40,117 nt of DNA from Alphaproteobacteria bacterium MarineAlpha9_Bin3 (lineage in GTDB: Bacteria > Pseudomonadota > Alphaproteobacteria > TMED109): positions 1-40,117 of the forward strand of contig PTKH01000014.1 in assembly GCA_002937655.1 (NCBI GenBank). The letters run 5' to 3'. The position numbers were made by a program, and so were the translations under genes. Each line of letters opens with the position of its first letter. Within the stretch, counting starts at the first letter, position 1. The notes below the pieces were generated by a model. The model made no database searches. It saw only the letters and a program-made list of their open reading frames with translations, and was not told where the DNA came from. Of the stretch, positions 17,802 to 26,647 are shown piece by piece.

Positions 17802-18746
17802 ATGACTAACTCAAAAAATAATCTTTCAAACGAACAAATAGATGAAATTAATGCTTTAAGAAATAGCTCTAGTGAGACGATAAGACCAGTTGCTAAAGGT
17901 ATTGAAGAAATATTATATAAAGTTTTTCCTGCTTTAGATCATGGGTTTGTAAGAGTAGTAGATTATATGGGAGATGACCAGGCAATAGTGCAAGCTGCAA
18001 GAGTGTCATATGGAAAAGGTACCAGTCGTGTGTCTGAAGATAGAGGTTTAATAAGATACTTAATGAGACATAGACATTCAACGCCTTTTGAAATGTGTGA
18101 AATAAAATTACATGTAAAGCTACCTATGTTTATTGCTAGACAATGGATCAGGCATCGAACCGCTAGTATTAATGAGTATTCAGCTAGATATTCGGTTTTA
18201 GATAAAGAATTTTATATTCCAGAAGAAAAAAATTTAGCAGTTCAATCAAAATTAAACAAACAAGGCCGAGGAGATACTCTTACACCAAAAGATTCTAAAG
18301 AGGCATTATTTTTGTTAAAAAGAGATGCAGAAAAATCCTATGAAACCTATGAATATTTATTAAATGAAAATCCAGAAGGTGATATTGTAGATAAAAATAG
18401 AGACGGATTATCCAGAGAGTTAGCAAGAATTAACCTTACTTTAAATACTTATACTCAATGGTATTGGAAAACCAACTTACATAATTTAATGAATTTTATA
18501 TTTTTAAGAGCTGATAGTCATGCTCAATATGAAATTAGAGTGTATGCAGATATCATCTATAAAATTATGGAGTCTTGGGTTCCAATTACAGCTGAAGCTT
18601 TTAAAAGTTATAGATCTGGTTCAGTTGAATTATCTGCTGAAGCTATGCAAGTTGTTAGACAAATGTTAGATGGGCAGCAAGTCGATCAAAAGACAAGTGG
18701 CTTAAGTGTTAGAGAATGGAATGAGCTACTTAATCATTTGAAATAA
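17802..18746 (+). CDS. thyX: Flavin-dependent thymidylate synthase
   Basis: A 314-residue ThyX, which makes dTMP from dUMP using FAD, NADPH and methylene-tetrahydrofolate. The ThyX signature RHRx7S is at R117-S127 (RHRTASINEYS), and YLMRHRHSTPFE (86-97) is the conserved FAD/dUMP-binding stretch. I start at the ATG at 17802 behind GAGG; a TTG one codon earlier is less likely. The protein is longer than the usual 220-260 residues, with an extended N-terminus of about 40 residues and an insertion around 145-175, as in the alphaproteobacterial subgroup. The 130 bases between ssrA and thyX are plain AT-rich DNA with no further gene. It converges with mrp, 6 bases apart. Confidence 0.95.
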   Translation: MTNSKNNLSNEQIDEINALRNSSSETIRPVAKGIEEILYKVFPALDHGFVRVVDYMGDDQAIVQAARVSYGKGTSRVSEDRGLIRYLMRHRHSTPFEMCEIKLHVKLPMFIARQWIRHRTASINEYSARYSVLDKEFYIPEEKNLAVQSKLNKQGRGDTLTPKDSKEALFLLKRDAEKSYETYEYLLNENPEGDIVDKNRDGLSRELARINLTLNTYTQWYWKTNLHNLMNFIFLRADSHAQYEIRVYADIIYKIMESWVPITAEAFKSYRSGSVELSAEAMQVVRQMLDGQQVDQKTSGLSVREWNELLNHLK

Positions 18747-18752
18747 TAAATA

Positions 18753-19865
18753 TTATTCAAATTTAATTATAGGATCAACAATGTTATCTTGATCTAATTT
18801 TTGAATAAATTTTATTAGTTTATCTGAAATATTATCAAAATAAATAGCATTATTTGATTCTTCAAGAATTGTTTTATTTGGAAGTCCTTTGTCTGAATTA
18901 ATACGGATATTTATATCCAAAGGTATTTCACCTAAAAAATCTACCGACAAATCTTTTGATGTTTGTTTTGCTCCGCCATGACCAAATATTTTAGCTTCTG
19001 CCTCACAATTAGGGCATATATAGAAACTCATATTTTCAACAATACCTATTATTGGTACATTAACTTTATTAAACATTTTTAGTCCTTTTTTAGCATCAAT
19101 TAAAGCAATATCTTGAGGAGTAGACACTATTATTGCTCCTGAAAGAGAAACTCTTTGACTCATAGTTAGTTGAACATCACCTGTACCTGGAGGCATATCT
19201 ATTAGTAAAATATCTAATTCTCCCCAATCTACATCTTTAATTAGTTGTTCTAAAGCTCCTTGAACCATTGGTCCTCTCCAAATCATAGGTTTCTCTTCAT
19301 CAACTAAAAAGCCAATAGACATACATTTTACATTATAACTGTCTACAGTAGTAATTTTACCAATAGGTGTTTGTTCTGGTTTTTTATCTTTAAGTCCTAA
19401 CATTCTAGGTTGAGAGGGACCATATATATCAGCATCTAATATTCCTATTTTTAAATTTTTATTAGCTAAAGATAAGGCTATATTTGTAGTTAAAGTTGAT
19501 TTACCTACTCCACCTTTACCGGAGGCGATAGCTACAATATGTTTTATGCCCTCAGGCTTTATTCCGTTCTTTTTAACTTCTTTATTCTTCAAATTATTTT
19601 TGTCAATATTTGTGTTTTCTAATTCTGACGTTAGTAAAACATTTACCTCTAGAATATTATCGTAATTTTTTATTAATATTTTGCATTGTTGAGCAATATC
19701 TTTATATAAATGTTCACTTTCTTTTATCTGCAATATTATAGAAATTAGATTTTTATCTATAATAATATTTTTTACTAAACCGCTATCTACAATGTTATCT
19801 GAGGATTGAATATTATTTATATCTTTTAATATATTTTTTATTATATTTTCATTGATGTTAGTCAT
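18753..19865 (-). CDS. mrp: Mrp/ApbC-type iron-sulfur carrier P-loop ATPase
   Basis: A 370-residue protein from the ATG at 19865, which has AAGG five bases upstream; a longer frame to 19925 adds 20 hydrophobic residues without a ribosome site. An N-terminal MIP18/DUF59-like domain (about 5-85) is followed by a lysine- and asparagine-rich linker. The deviant Walker A GKGGVGKST lies at 116-124, with DADIYGPSQPRMLG, LLIDMPPGTGDVQLT and a C-terminal CPNC (near 290) that bridges a [4Fe-4S] cluster in the dimer. Mrp proteins load or carry iron-sulfur clusters to client enzymes in the cytosol; class I fumarase nearby would be a possible client. Next to hflK, as in many Alphaproteobacteria, but divergent here. 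Confidence 0.93.
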   Translation of the reverse strand: MTNINENIIKNILKDINNIQSSDNIVDSGLVKNIIIDKNLISIILQIKESEHLYKDIAQQCKILIKNYDNILEVNVLLTSELENTNIDKNNLKNKEVKKNGIKPEGIKHIVAIASGKGGVGKSTLTTNIALSLANKNLKIGILDADIYGPSQPRMLGLKDKKPEQTPIGKITTVDSYNVKCMSIGFLVDEEKPMIWRGPMVQGALEQLIKDVDWGELDILLIDMPPGTGDVQLTMSQRVSLSGAIIVSTPQDIALIDAKKGLKMFNKVNVPIIGIVENMSFYICPNCEAEAKIFGHGGAKQTSKDLSVDFLGEIPLDINIRINSDKGLPNKTILEESNNAIYFDNISDKLIKFIQKLDQDNIVDPIIKFE

Positions 19866-19972
19866 TTTTACCTTAATTTTACAATTTAAATAAATATAGC
19901 TTGTAATATAATATTTATATACCAATATATTAGATAAATGTTTTTAAAATAGAAAAATGTTTACTTTTAAGC

Positions 19973-20000
19973 TTGCAACAAATTTTATGATTGTTATAAA
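19973..20000 (+). promoter_or_regulatory. Candidate promoter of the hflK operon
   Basis: TTGCAA (19973-19978), a 16-base spacer and TATAAA (19995-20000) lie 35 bases before the hflK ATG. This is one of the better sigma-70-like matches in the window, but unproven in such AT-rich DNA. Confidence 0.45.
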
Positions 20001-20034
20001 AATTTTTAAAAAATAAACTATAAAGGAAGCAAAT

Positions 20035-21150
20035 ATGCCATGGAATAGTAATGATGATGGCCCTTGGGGGTCTGGTGGAAGTGACCCTTCTGGTAATAAG
20101 GGATCTAAAAATAATAATCCGTGGAATAATAATAATAATTTAGATGACATAATTAAAAGTGCTAAAGAAAAAGCTAATTCTTTTTTACCAGGCGGTAAAA
20201 AAGGAATATCTCTAATTATAATAGCGATAATTGCAATATGGATGGTAAGTGGTTTTTATACTGTAGGACCTGAAGAACAAGGTGTAGTTTTAAGGTTTGG
20301 AAAATATATTGAAACAACTTCTTCGGGTTTAAATTATCATCTACCAACACCCATTGAGAAAGTAACAGTGGTTCCTGTTACAACCACTAGAAATATAGAA
20401 ATAGGTTTTAGAAAGGGCTCTGATAGAGGAGGTCAAATTAGTTCAAGAAATCTAGATGATGAGTCACTTATGTTGACGGGAGATGAGAATATAGTAGATG
20501 TAAATTTTGTTGTCCAGTGGTACATAGGAGATGCAGCAGATTATCTATTTAATGTAAGGAATCCGAGTCAAAATATTAAAGATGGTGCTGAAAGTGTAAT
20601 GAGAGAAATTATGGGTAGGACTAATATTGAATTTGCGCTTTCAGAGGGCAGAGAACAAATTAGGCAGGAAGCACAACAAATGCTTCAAGATATCTTAGAT
20701 TCTTATAATGCTGGAATTATCATATCTTCTTTATTAATGCAAAGAGTTGATCCACCAGCAACTGTTATAGATGACTATAGAGATGTACAAAGAGCAAGAG
20801 CAGATAAGGAAAGATTGATTAATGAATCTGAAGCTTATGCTAATAGAATAGTTCCTGAGGCTAGAGGTGAAGCTTCTAAAATAATTGCTGAAGCTCAAGG
20901 TTACAAAGAACAAGTTATTGCAAGAGCAGAAGGAGCAGCACAGAGATTTATATCAATTTATGATGAGTATGCTAATGCGAAAGATGTAACTAAAATGAGA
21001 ATATATTTGGAAACCATGGAAGAGCTGATGCAAAATACAAAAAAAATTATAATAGATAAAAATGCAGGTAGCGGCGTAGTTCCTTATTTACCTTTACCTG
21101 AATTAAAAAGTAGAAACAGTAACAATTCTGTTAGTGGAGATTCCAGATGA
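20035..21150 (+). CDS. hflK: FtsH protease modulator HflK
   Basis: A 371-residue band-7/SPFH protein. The N-terminus is the typical glycine-, proline- and asparagine-rich cytoplasmic tail starting MPWNSNDDGPWG, followed by a transmembrane helix at 58-74 and the SPFH domain beginning YTVGPEEQGVVLRFGKY. The long helical, alanine- and glutamate-rich segment SEAYANRIVPEARGEASKII is the stalk-forming coiled coil. With HflC it forms a large periplasmic cage around FtsH and restrains degradation of membrane proteins. AAGGAAG precedes the ATG. The stop overlaps the hflC start as ATGA, so the two are translationally coupled at a likely equal ratio. Confidence 0.97.
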   Translation: MPWNSNDDGPWGSGGSDPSGNKGSKNNNPWNNNNNLDDIIKSAKEKANSFLPGGKKGISLIIIAIIAIWMVSGFYTVGPEEQGVVLRFGKYIETTSSGLNYHLPTPIEKVTVVPVTTTRNIEIGFRKGSDRGGQISSRNLDDESLMLTGDENIVDVNFVVQWYIGDAADYLFNVRNPSQNIKDGAESVMREIMGRTNIEFALSEGREQIRQEAQQMLQDILDSYNAGIIISSLLMQRVDPPATVIDDYRDVQRARADKERLINESEAYANRIVPEARGEASKIIAEAQGYKEQVIARAEGAAQRFISIYDEYANAKDVTKMRIYLETMEELMQNTKKIIIDKNAGSGVVPYLPLPELKSRNSNNSVSGDSR

Positions 21151-22016
21151 CACCTAAAAAAATAGCGTTAACAATATTTATTCTATTATTTATTTTCATA
21201 GGAGGCTCTAGTTTTTTTTATGTTGATCAGAGAGTTCAGGCTTTAGTATTACAGTTTGGAGAGCCCGTCAAACTTATTAAAGAGCCAGGATTACAGTTTA
21301 AAATACCTTTAATGCAAAACGTAGAATATTTTGATAAAAGATTGATACTGTTTGATAATCCAAGAGAAGAAATTATAAGTTCAGATAAAAAAAGGTTGAT
21401 TGTAGATGCCTTTGCTAGATACATAATTACAGATCCATTAAGATACTATCAGTCAGTAAGATATGAAGCAGCACTAAGAAATAGATTAGGGTCTATCTTA
21501 AATGATAGTTTACGTCAGGTTTTAGGTCGGGTTCCGCTTAAAGATGTTATATCTAATAAGCGTAAGTTACTTTTAGACGAAGTAGGTGCTCTAGTTGCAG
21601 AAGAAGCAAAGGAATTTGGAATTAAAGTTGAAGATGTAAGAATAAGAAGAGCTGATCTTCCTCCTGCAAATTCAGAGGCTATATTTAGAAGGATGCAAAC
21701 AGAAAGACAGCAAGAAGCTGCTCAATTTAGAGCAGAGGGTGCTGAGGAAGCTAGAAAAATTACATCTGAATCAGAAAGAGAAAGAACAGTCATTTTGGCT
21801 AATGCCGAAAGAGATGGAGAAATCTTACGTGGACAGGGAGATGCAGGAAAAAATAAAATTTTAGGAGAAGCTTTTAGTAGAGATCCTGAATTTTTTTCTT
21901 TTTATAGATCTATGAAAGCTTATAGTCTGGCTTTAAATGATGAAGACACTACAATGGTATTATCACCAGATAGTGAATTTTTTAATTTTTTCAATGATAT
22001 GAATGGAATAAAATAG
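21147..22016 (+). CDS. hflC: FtsH protease modulator HflC
   Basis: A 289-residue SPFH protein with a transmembrane helix at about 6-25, then SFFYVDQRVQALVLQFGEPV at the start of the SPFH domain. Family markers include GLQFKIPLMQNVEYFDKR, VDAFARYIITDPLRYY, the coiled-coil RRMQTERQQEAAQFRAEGAE and SPDSEFFNFF near the C-terminus, which is the usual HflC ending. It partners with HflK in the inner-membrane complex that modulates FtsH. Its ATG overlaps the hflK stop by four bases. The DUF2065 gene follows after 13 bases and degP after that, so this is a membrane and periplasm quality-control operon. Confidence 0.97.
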   Translation: MTPKKIALTIFILLFIFIGGSSFFYVDQRVQALVLQFGEPVKLIKEPGLQFKIPLMQNVEYFDKRLILFDNPREEIISSDKKRLIVDAFARYIITDPLRYYQSVRYEAALRNRLGSILNDSLRQVLGRVPLKDVISNKRKLLLDEVGALVAEEAKEFGIKVEDVRIRRADLPPANSEAIFRRMQTERQQEAAQFRAEGAEEARKITSESERERTVILANAERDGEILRGQGDAGKNKILGEAFSRDPEFFSFYRSMKAYSLALNDEDTTMVLSPDSEFFNFFNDMNGIK

Positions 22017-22029
22017 TTGATATAATTTA

Positions 22030-22233
22030 ATGTCTATTGATTTAAACTTAATAGAATTAATATTTTTTTTCATATCCATACTCTTCATAGGCGAGGGAGT
22101 AATTTATTTTTTATTTCCTAGTTATATGAAGAAAATGCTACATTATATTTTAAATCTAAATACTGATAATATGAGAATTATTGGACTCTGTTTTACTTTT
22201 TTAGGTACAATGATTTTATATATTATTTTATAA
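22030..22233 (+). CDS. DUF2065 (YjeT-like) small membrane protein
   Basis: A 67-residue protein with two hydrophobic helices (about 8-28 and 47-66) separated by FPSYMKKMLHYILNLNTDNMRIIG. It matches the DUF2065/YjeT family, which is regularly encoded beside hflK-hflC. The role is unknown; the position between hflC and degP suggests an accessory of the same membrane proteolysis system. No strong ribosome site is seen, and coupling from hflC across the 13-base gap is possible. Confidence 0.85.
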   Translation: MSIDLNLIELIFFFISILFIGEGVIYFLFPSYMKKMLHYILNLNTDNMRIIGLCFTFLGTMILYIIL

Positions 22234-22371
22234 AATATGATCGGATTTTTTAGTTTTTAAGTAAATACATAGTAGTTCGGAATATTAATAAATATTAATT
22301 AAATAGAAATGTTTATTTAAAGTAGATGTTCTATATTATAATATATTTTAAAATTTTATAAAGGTAAATAC

Positions 22372-23823
22372 ATGTTGATATATTTAGTAAAAATTAGAGT
22401 TTTTTTATCCACTTTATTTTTAGTTTTAGTTTTTTCTTATAGTTCACTAGCTGATAGTTATCCACCAGATTTTTCAGATTTGTCAGCACGACTTTCTCCA
22501 GCAGTGGTAAGTATATCTACAACTATGAGTGTGGAGCCAAATGCACCAGGAGCTCCTAAATTTCCGCCCGGTTCACCTTTTGAAGATTTTTTTAATGATT
22601 TTTTTGAAAAAAGAGGAGGGCAAAGACCGCCTAGAGAGAGAAGGCCTCAACAAGCTATGGGTTCTGGTTTTATAATTGATAGCAGTGGATTAATAGTCAC
22701 GAATAATCATGTCATTGAAGATGCTATATCAATAAATGTGATTTTAACTGATAATAGGTCCTTTAAAGCTAAGCTAGTTGGTAAGGATAAAAAAACAGAT
22801 TTAGCTTTACTTAAAATAGATGTAGAAAACAGCTTACCTACAGTCGAGTGGGGAGACTCGGATACTGCTAAAGTAGGTAATTGGGTTTTAGCAATTGGAA
22901 ATCCTTTTGGATTAGTCAATACAGTGACAGCCGGTATTATTTCAGCTAGAGGTAGAGATATTAGTGCGGGGCCTTTCGACGATTTTATTCAGACCGATGC
23001 TTCAATTAATAGAGGTAATTCTGGGGGTCCTTTATTTAATTTGAACGGCGAAGTAGTAGGAATTAATACTGCAATATTTTCTCCAAGTGGAGGAAGTGTA
23101 GGGATAGGTTTTTCAGTGCCTTCTAATTTAGCAAAGAGTGTTATATTTCAGTTAGAGAAATATGGGAAAACTAAAAGAGGTTGGCTTGGTGTAAGAATTC
23201 AAACTGTAACAGATGATATTGCGGCAAGTTTAGGTTTAAATGAAACTAAAGGAGCATTAATTTCTGGGGTTATGCCTGATGGTCCCGCAAAATTAGCTGG
23301 TATTAAGTCAGGAGATGTAATCATCAAATTTGATAATAAAAATGTAGATGATATGAGAAGCTTACCTAGAATTGTAGCAGAAACTGAAATTGATAAACCA
23401 GTATCAGTTGAGGTTTGGAGAAACGGTATGCCTATGAAACTTCAAGTTATTGTAGGAGAAATGATTGAGGAACAAGATGTATCTGCTAAACAGCCCCAAA
23501 ATAACAATCCTGAGTCTTTAGAAATAGAAGAATTAGGATTACTTTTAAGTGATATTTCTGAGGACTTCAGAGCCAAGTTTAATATCCCAAGAGACCTAAA
23601 TGGAGTACTTATATTGAATGTAAGGTCGGATACAGATGCATCAGATAAGGGTATTTTGCCTGGAGACATAATTTTAGAAATATCTCAAAATAAAGTCTTT
23701 ACTCCTTCCGACGTAGAAATGAGAGTAAATGAAGAAATTAGCTCTTCTCGAGATTTTGCTTTATTATTAATTAATCGTAAGGGTACTCTATCTTATATAG
23801 CTTTAAAGTTAAGTAAAGAATAA
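22372..23823 (+). CDS. degP: Periplasmic serine protease/chaperone DegP (Do family)
   Basis: A 483-residue Do-type protease. A Sec signal peptide occupies about 1-27 with a likely cleavage after SSLA. The trypsin-like domain has H113 (NNHVIEDA), D143 (TDLALLKID) and S217 in RGNSGGPLF, so the catalytic triad is intact. Two PDZ domains follow at about 275-365 and 385-475. The Q-linker region at 55-95 is rich in P, R and F, as in other DegP LA loops. It degrades or refolds damaged periplasmic proteins. AAGG precedes the ATG. A 138-base gap from DUF2065 contains a TATAAT at 22337-22342, so it may also have its own promoter. Confidence 0.95.
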   Translation: MLIYLVKIRVFLSTLFLVLVFSYSSLADSYPPDFSDLSARLSPAVVSISTTMSVEPNAPGAPKFPPGSPFEDFFNDFFEKRGGQRPPRERRPQQAMGSGFIIDSSGLIVTNNHVIEDAISINVILTDNRSFKAKLVGKDKKTDLALLKIDVENSLPTVEWGDSDTAKVGNWVLAIGNPFGLVNTVTAGIISARGRDISAGPFDDFIQTDASINRGNSGGPLFNLNGEVVGINTAIFSPSGGSVGIGFSVPSNLAKSVIFQLEKYGKTKRGWLGVRIQTVTDDIAASLGLNETKGALISGVMPDGPAKLAGIKSGDVIIKFDNKNVDDMRSLPRIVAETEIDKPVSVEVWRNGMPMKLQVIVGEMIEEQDVSAKQPQNNNPESLEIEELGLLLSDISEDFRAKFNIPRDLNGVLILNVRSDTDASDKGILPGDIILEISQNKVFTPSDVEMRVNEEISSSRDFALLLINRKGTLSYIALKLSKE

Positions 23824-23846
23824 TTACACCATGAAGAGAATTTATT

Positions 23847-24788
23847 ATTAATATTAATCTTTCTAGTCCAATAATAGTTATTGCCGGGCCGACTGCATCA
23901 GGAAAATCTGACTTCGCTGTTTCCTTAAGTAGGATATTAAATGGGGTTATTATTAACTTCGATAGCATGCAAGTTTATAAAGAGTTAAAGATAATATCTG
24001 CAAGACCTAATAGTGAAGCTGAAAGAATTGCAGATCATAAACTATATGGGTTTATTTCGGGAAAAAAAAGATGCTCTGCATTGTTATGGAGCAAAAAAGC
24101 TGTAACTGAAATTAATAAAGCCTTAAATAAAGGGGTCGTACCTATTTTAGTTGGGGGTACCGGTCTTTATGTCAAAACTTTGATGGATGGAATAAGCGAT
24201 GTGCCTATTACCTCTGATAAAAATAGAAAAATAGCAGAAAACCTCTTACAAAATGATGGTGCTGATAATTTTTATATTAAATTACAAAATATTGATAAAA
24301 ATCTTGTTAAAAATATTAATTTAAACGATAAGCAAAGATTAATCAGGTCATATTCTGTTTGGTTGGAAACAGGAAAGACTCTTCATGAATTAAGACTTGC
24401 AGACAAAAAAATAAACATGTTACCTAATAGTTTTCTTAAAATTCAGCTTTCAACAGATAGAGAAGTATTAAGATCAAATATAAAAAAAAGATTTTTTGAT
24501 ATGATAGATCAAGGTGCTTTGAAAGAGGTTAAAAAGGTTGAAGATTTTGATAAAACTTTACCTATTATGAAAGCACATGGCGTAAGAGAATTATTATCTG
24601 TTAATAAAAATGAAATTTCTCTAAAGGAAGCTGCAGAAATTACAATTAATCATATCAATCAATATGCAAAAAGACAGGAGACTTGGTTTAGGCATCAATA
24701 TAATACAGATTATAAAATACTGAATTTTAAAGATAATATTGATAAATATTGTAGTAATGTCTTGTCTTTATACAGTAAACTGTATTAA
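23847..24788 (+). CDS. miaA: tRNA dimethylallyltransferase MiaA (non-standard or frameshifted start)
   Basis: MiaA adds a dimethylallyl group to A37 of tRNAs that read UNN codons. The full family sequence is encoded: P-loop GPTASGKS (14-21), INFDSMQVYKEL, ISARP, GGTGLYVKTLMDGI, and the tRNA-binding C-terminus with HINQYAKRQETWFRHQ. However, the frame upstream of the P-loop has a stop at 23832 and no ATG, GTG or TTG before 23967. Starting at the ATG at 23967 would remove the P-loop and kill the enzyme. I place the start at an ATT at 23847 (GAAGAG 8 bases before). Equally possible is the ATG at 23831 with a one-base frameshift: dropping one T near 23841-23843 gives MKRIIININ before the conserved region. 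Length is then normal, about 313 residues. Confidence 0.85.
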   Translation: MNINLSSPIIVIAGPTASGKSDFAVSLSRILNGVIINFDSMQVYKELKIISARPNSEAERIADHKLYGFISGKKRCSALLWSKKAVTEINKALNKGVVPILVGGTGLYVKTLMDGISDVPITSDKNRKIAENLLQNDGADNFYIKLQNIDKNLVKNINLNDKQRLIRSYSVWLETGKTLHELRLADKKINMLPNSFLKIQLSTDREVLRSNIKKRFFDMIDQGALKEVKKVEDFDKTLPIMKAHGVRELLSVNKNEISLKEAAEITINHINQYAKRQETWFRHQYNTDYKILNFKDNIDKYCSNVLSLYSKLY

Positions 24789-24854
24789 TAAGTTCTTATA
24801 GATTATATAAATAAATATAATTTTAAATTGTTTTTGGTAAATGTGGATTATTTT

Positions 24855-26603
24855 ATGAAATTATCAGGCTCTGAAATTATTATTAAAACTTTAGCAGATT
24901 TGAATGTTGAGGTTATCTTTGGTTATCCTGGTGGTGCTGTCTTACCTATTTATGATGCTATATTTAAACAGAATAGAATAAGACATGTATTAGTTAGACA
25001 TGAACAAGCTGCTGTTCATATGGCAGAAGGATACGCTCGGTCTACAGGAAAGGTTGGAGTGATCTTAGTAACTTCTGGTCCAGGTGCTACAAATGCGGTT
25101 ACAGGATTAACTGATGCATTAATGGATAGTATTCCATTATTATGTTTAACAGGACAAGTTCCTACACATTTAATTGGAACAGATGCATTTCAAGAAGCAG
25201 ATACAATAGGAATTACAGCTTCGTGTACTAAACATAATTACTTAGTTAAGGATATTAATGATCTAGAAAGCACAATAGCAGAAGGTTTTTATGTTGCAAG
25301 ATCGGGAAGACCTGGACCAGTAGTAATTGACTTACCAAAAGATGTTCAGAATGCAGTTAGCAATTATAAAGAAATTAAAGTAAAAAGTATGATTTCTTAT
25401 AAGCCTGCAAAAAAAGCAAAGATAAGTAATGTAAAACAAGCAGTAGATATCCTCCTTAAATCAAAAAAGCCAATAATATATTCAGGCGGAGGTGTCATAA
25501 ATTCTGGAGTTAAGGCTTCAAATATATTAACTAAATTGGTGAATTACCTTAATATTCCTATTACACAGACTTTAATGGGCCTTGGAGCTGTATCTGCAAA
25601 AAATAAAAAATTCCTAGGCATGCTAGGTATGCACGGTACCTATGAAGCTAATATGGCTATGCATGATTGCGATGTAATGTTATGTGTAGGTGCTAGGTTT
25701 GATGATAGAATTACTGGAAATTTAAAATATTTTTCACCAAATTCCAAAAAAATTCATATTGATATTGACCCTTCTTCTATAAATAAAAATGTTAAGGTGG
25801 ACATACCTCTAATAGGAGATTGCTACTACGTACTAGATATGTTGTTTAAGGAGTTAAAACAAAATAAAAGTAAATTGAACTCAAAAAGTATTGATAAATG
25901 GTGGAATAAAATAAATAAATGGAAGAAAAAAGATTGTTTATCTTTTAAAGACTCTAAAGAGACAATAAAACCTCAAAAAGCCCTAAAAGTTTTAAATGAT
26001 GCTCTAAAAGGAAAAGATGCTTTTATTACTACAGAGGTAGGGCAGCATCAAATGTGGGCTGCTCAATACTTAGATTTTTATAAACCAAATAGATGGATGA
26101 CTTCTGGAGGTTTAGGCACTATGGGTTATGGATTTCCTGCGGCAATAGGAGTACAAATCGCTCACCCAAAAAAACCTGTAATATGTGTTGCTGGTGAAGC
26201 ATCTTTTTTAATGAATATGCAAGAACTATCTTCATTGAGACAGCTTAATATTCCTGTAAAGATATTTATATTAAATAATGAATACATGGGCATGGTAAGG
26301 CAATGGCAAGAGTTTTTTCATGGAGGTAGATATGCTGAATCTTATACAGATTCATTACCAGATTTTATATCATTAGCAAATTCTTTTGGGATAAAAGGAA
26401 TTAGAGTTACAGATCCAAAAGAATTAAATAAATCAATAAAAGAAATGCTCGATCACAAGGGCCCTGTTTTGATGGATGTTTGTGTTGCTAAAATGGAGAA
26501 TGTTTTTCCAATGATTCCAGCTGGTGCTGCTCATAATGAAATGAAATTAAGTGATAAAGATGATAAAGAAACACAAACTGCTGAGGGACTTGCTTTATTG
26601 TAG
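24855..26603 (+). CDS. ilvB: Acetolactate synthase large subunit
   Basis: A 582-residue ThDP enzyme from the ATG at 24855, which begins like other IlvB proteins (MKLSGSEIIIKTL); a TTG at 24828 adds nine unlikely residues. It condenses pyruvate with pyruvate or 2-oxobutyrate in valine, isoleucine and leucine synthesis. GYPGGAVLPIYDA lies at 23-35, the catalytic glutamate is E50 in RHEQAA, and the ThDP/Mg segment is GEASFLMNMQEL followed by NNEYMGMVRQWQ. GEAS in place of GDGS is normal in Alphaproteobacteria. Its regulatory partner ilvH is not directly adjacent; a TetR-family gene intervenes. Confidence 0.96.
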   Translation: MKLSGSEIIIKTLADLNVEVIFGYPGGAVLPIYDAIFKQNRIRHVLVRHEQAAVHMAEGYARSTGKVGVILVTSGPGATNAVTGLTDALMDSIPLLCLTGQVPTHLIGTDAFQEADTIGITASCTKHNYLVKDINDLESTIAEGFYVARSGRPGPVVIDLPKDVQNAVSNYKEIKVKSMISYKPAKKAKISNVKQAVDILLKSKKPIIYSGGGVINSGVKASNILTKLVNYLNIPITQTLMGLGAVSAKNKKFLGMLGMHGTYEANMAMHDCDVMLCVGARFDDRITGNLKYFSPNSKKIHIDIDPSSINKNVKVDIPLIGDCYYVLDMLFKELKQNKSKLNSKSIDKWWNKINKWKKKDCLSFKDSKETIKPQKALKVLNDALKGKDAFITTEVGQHQMWAAQYLDFYKPNRWMTSGGLGTMGYGFPAAIGVQIAHPKKPVICVAGEASFLMNMQELSSLRQLNIPVKIFILNNEYMGMVRQWQEFFHGGRYAESYTDSLPDFISLANSFGIKGIRVTDPKELNKSIKEMLDHKGPVLMDVCVAKMENVFPMIPAGAAHNEMKLSDKDDKETQTAEGLALL

Positions 26604-26647
26604 ACAAATGTTTGGATATTTTAAATTATAGTTAAGGCTTTATTGGT

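Noticed and set aside
23967-24788. ATG at 23967 as the start of miaA
   Set aside because: It would delete the P-loop GPTASGKS, which is encoded and conserved just upstream in the same frame.
26190-26240. GEAS in place of the GDGS/GDGD cofactor motif in IlvB
   Set aside because: Looked like a lost ThDP/Mg motif, but this variant is the normal form in alphaproteobacterial acetolactate synthases.
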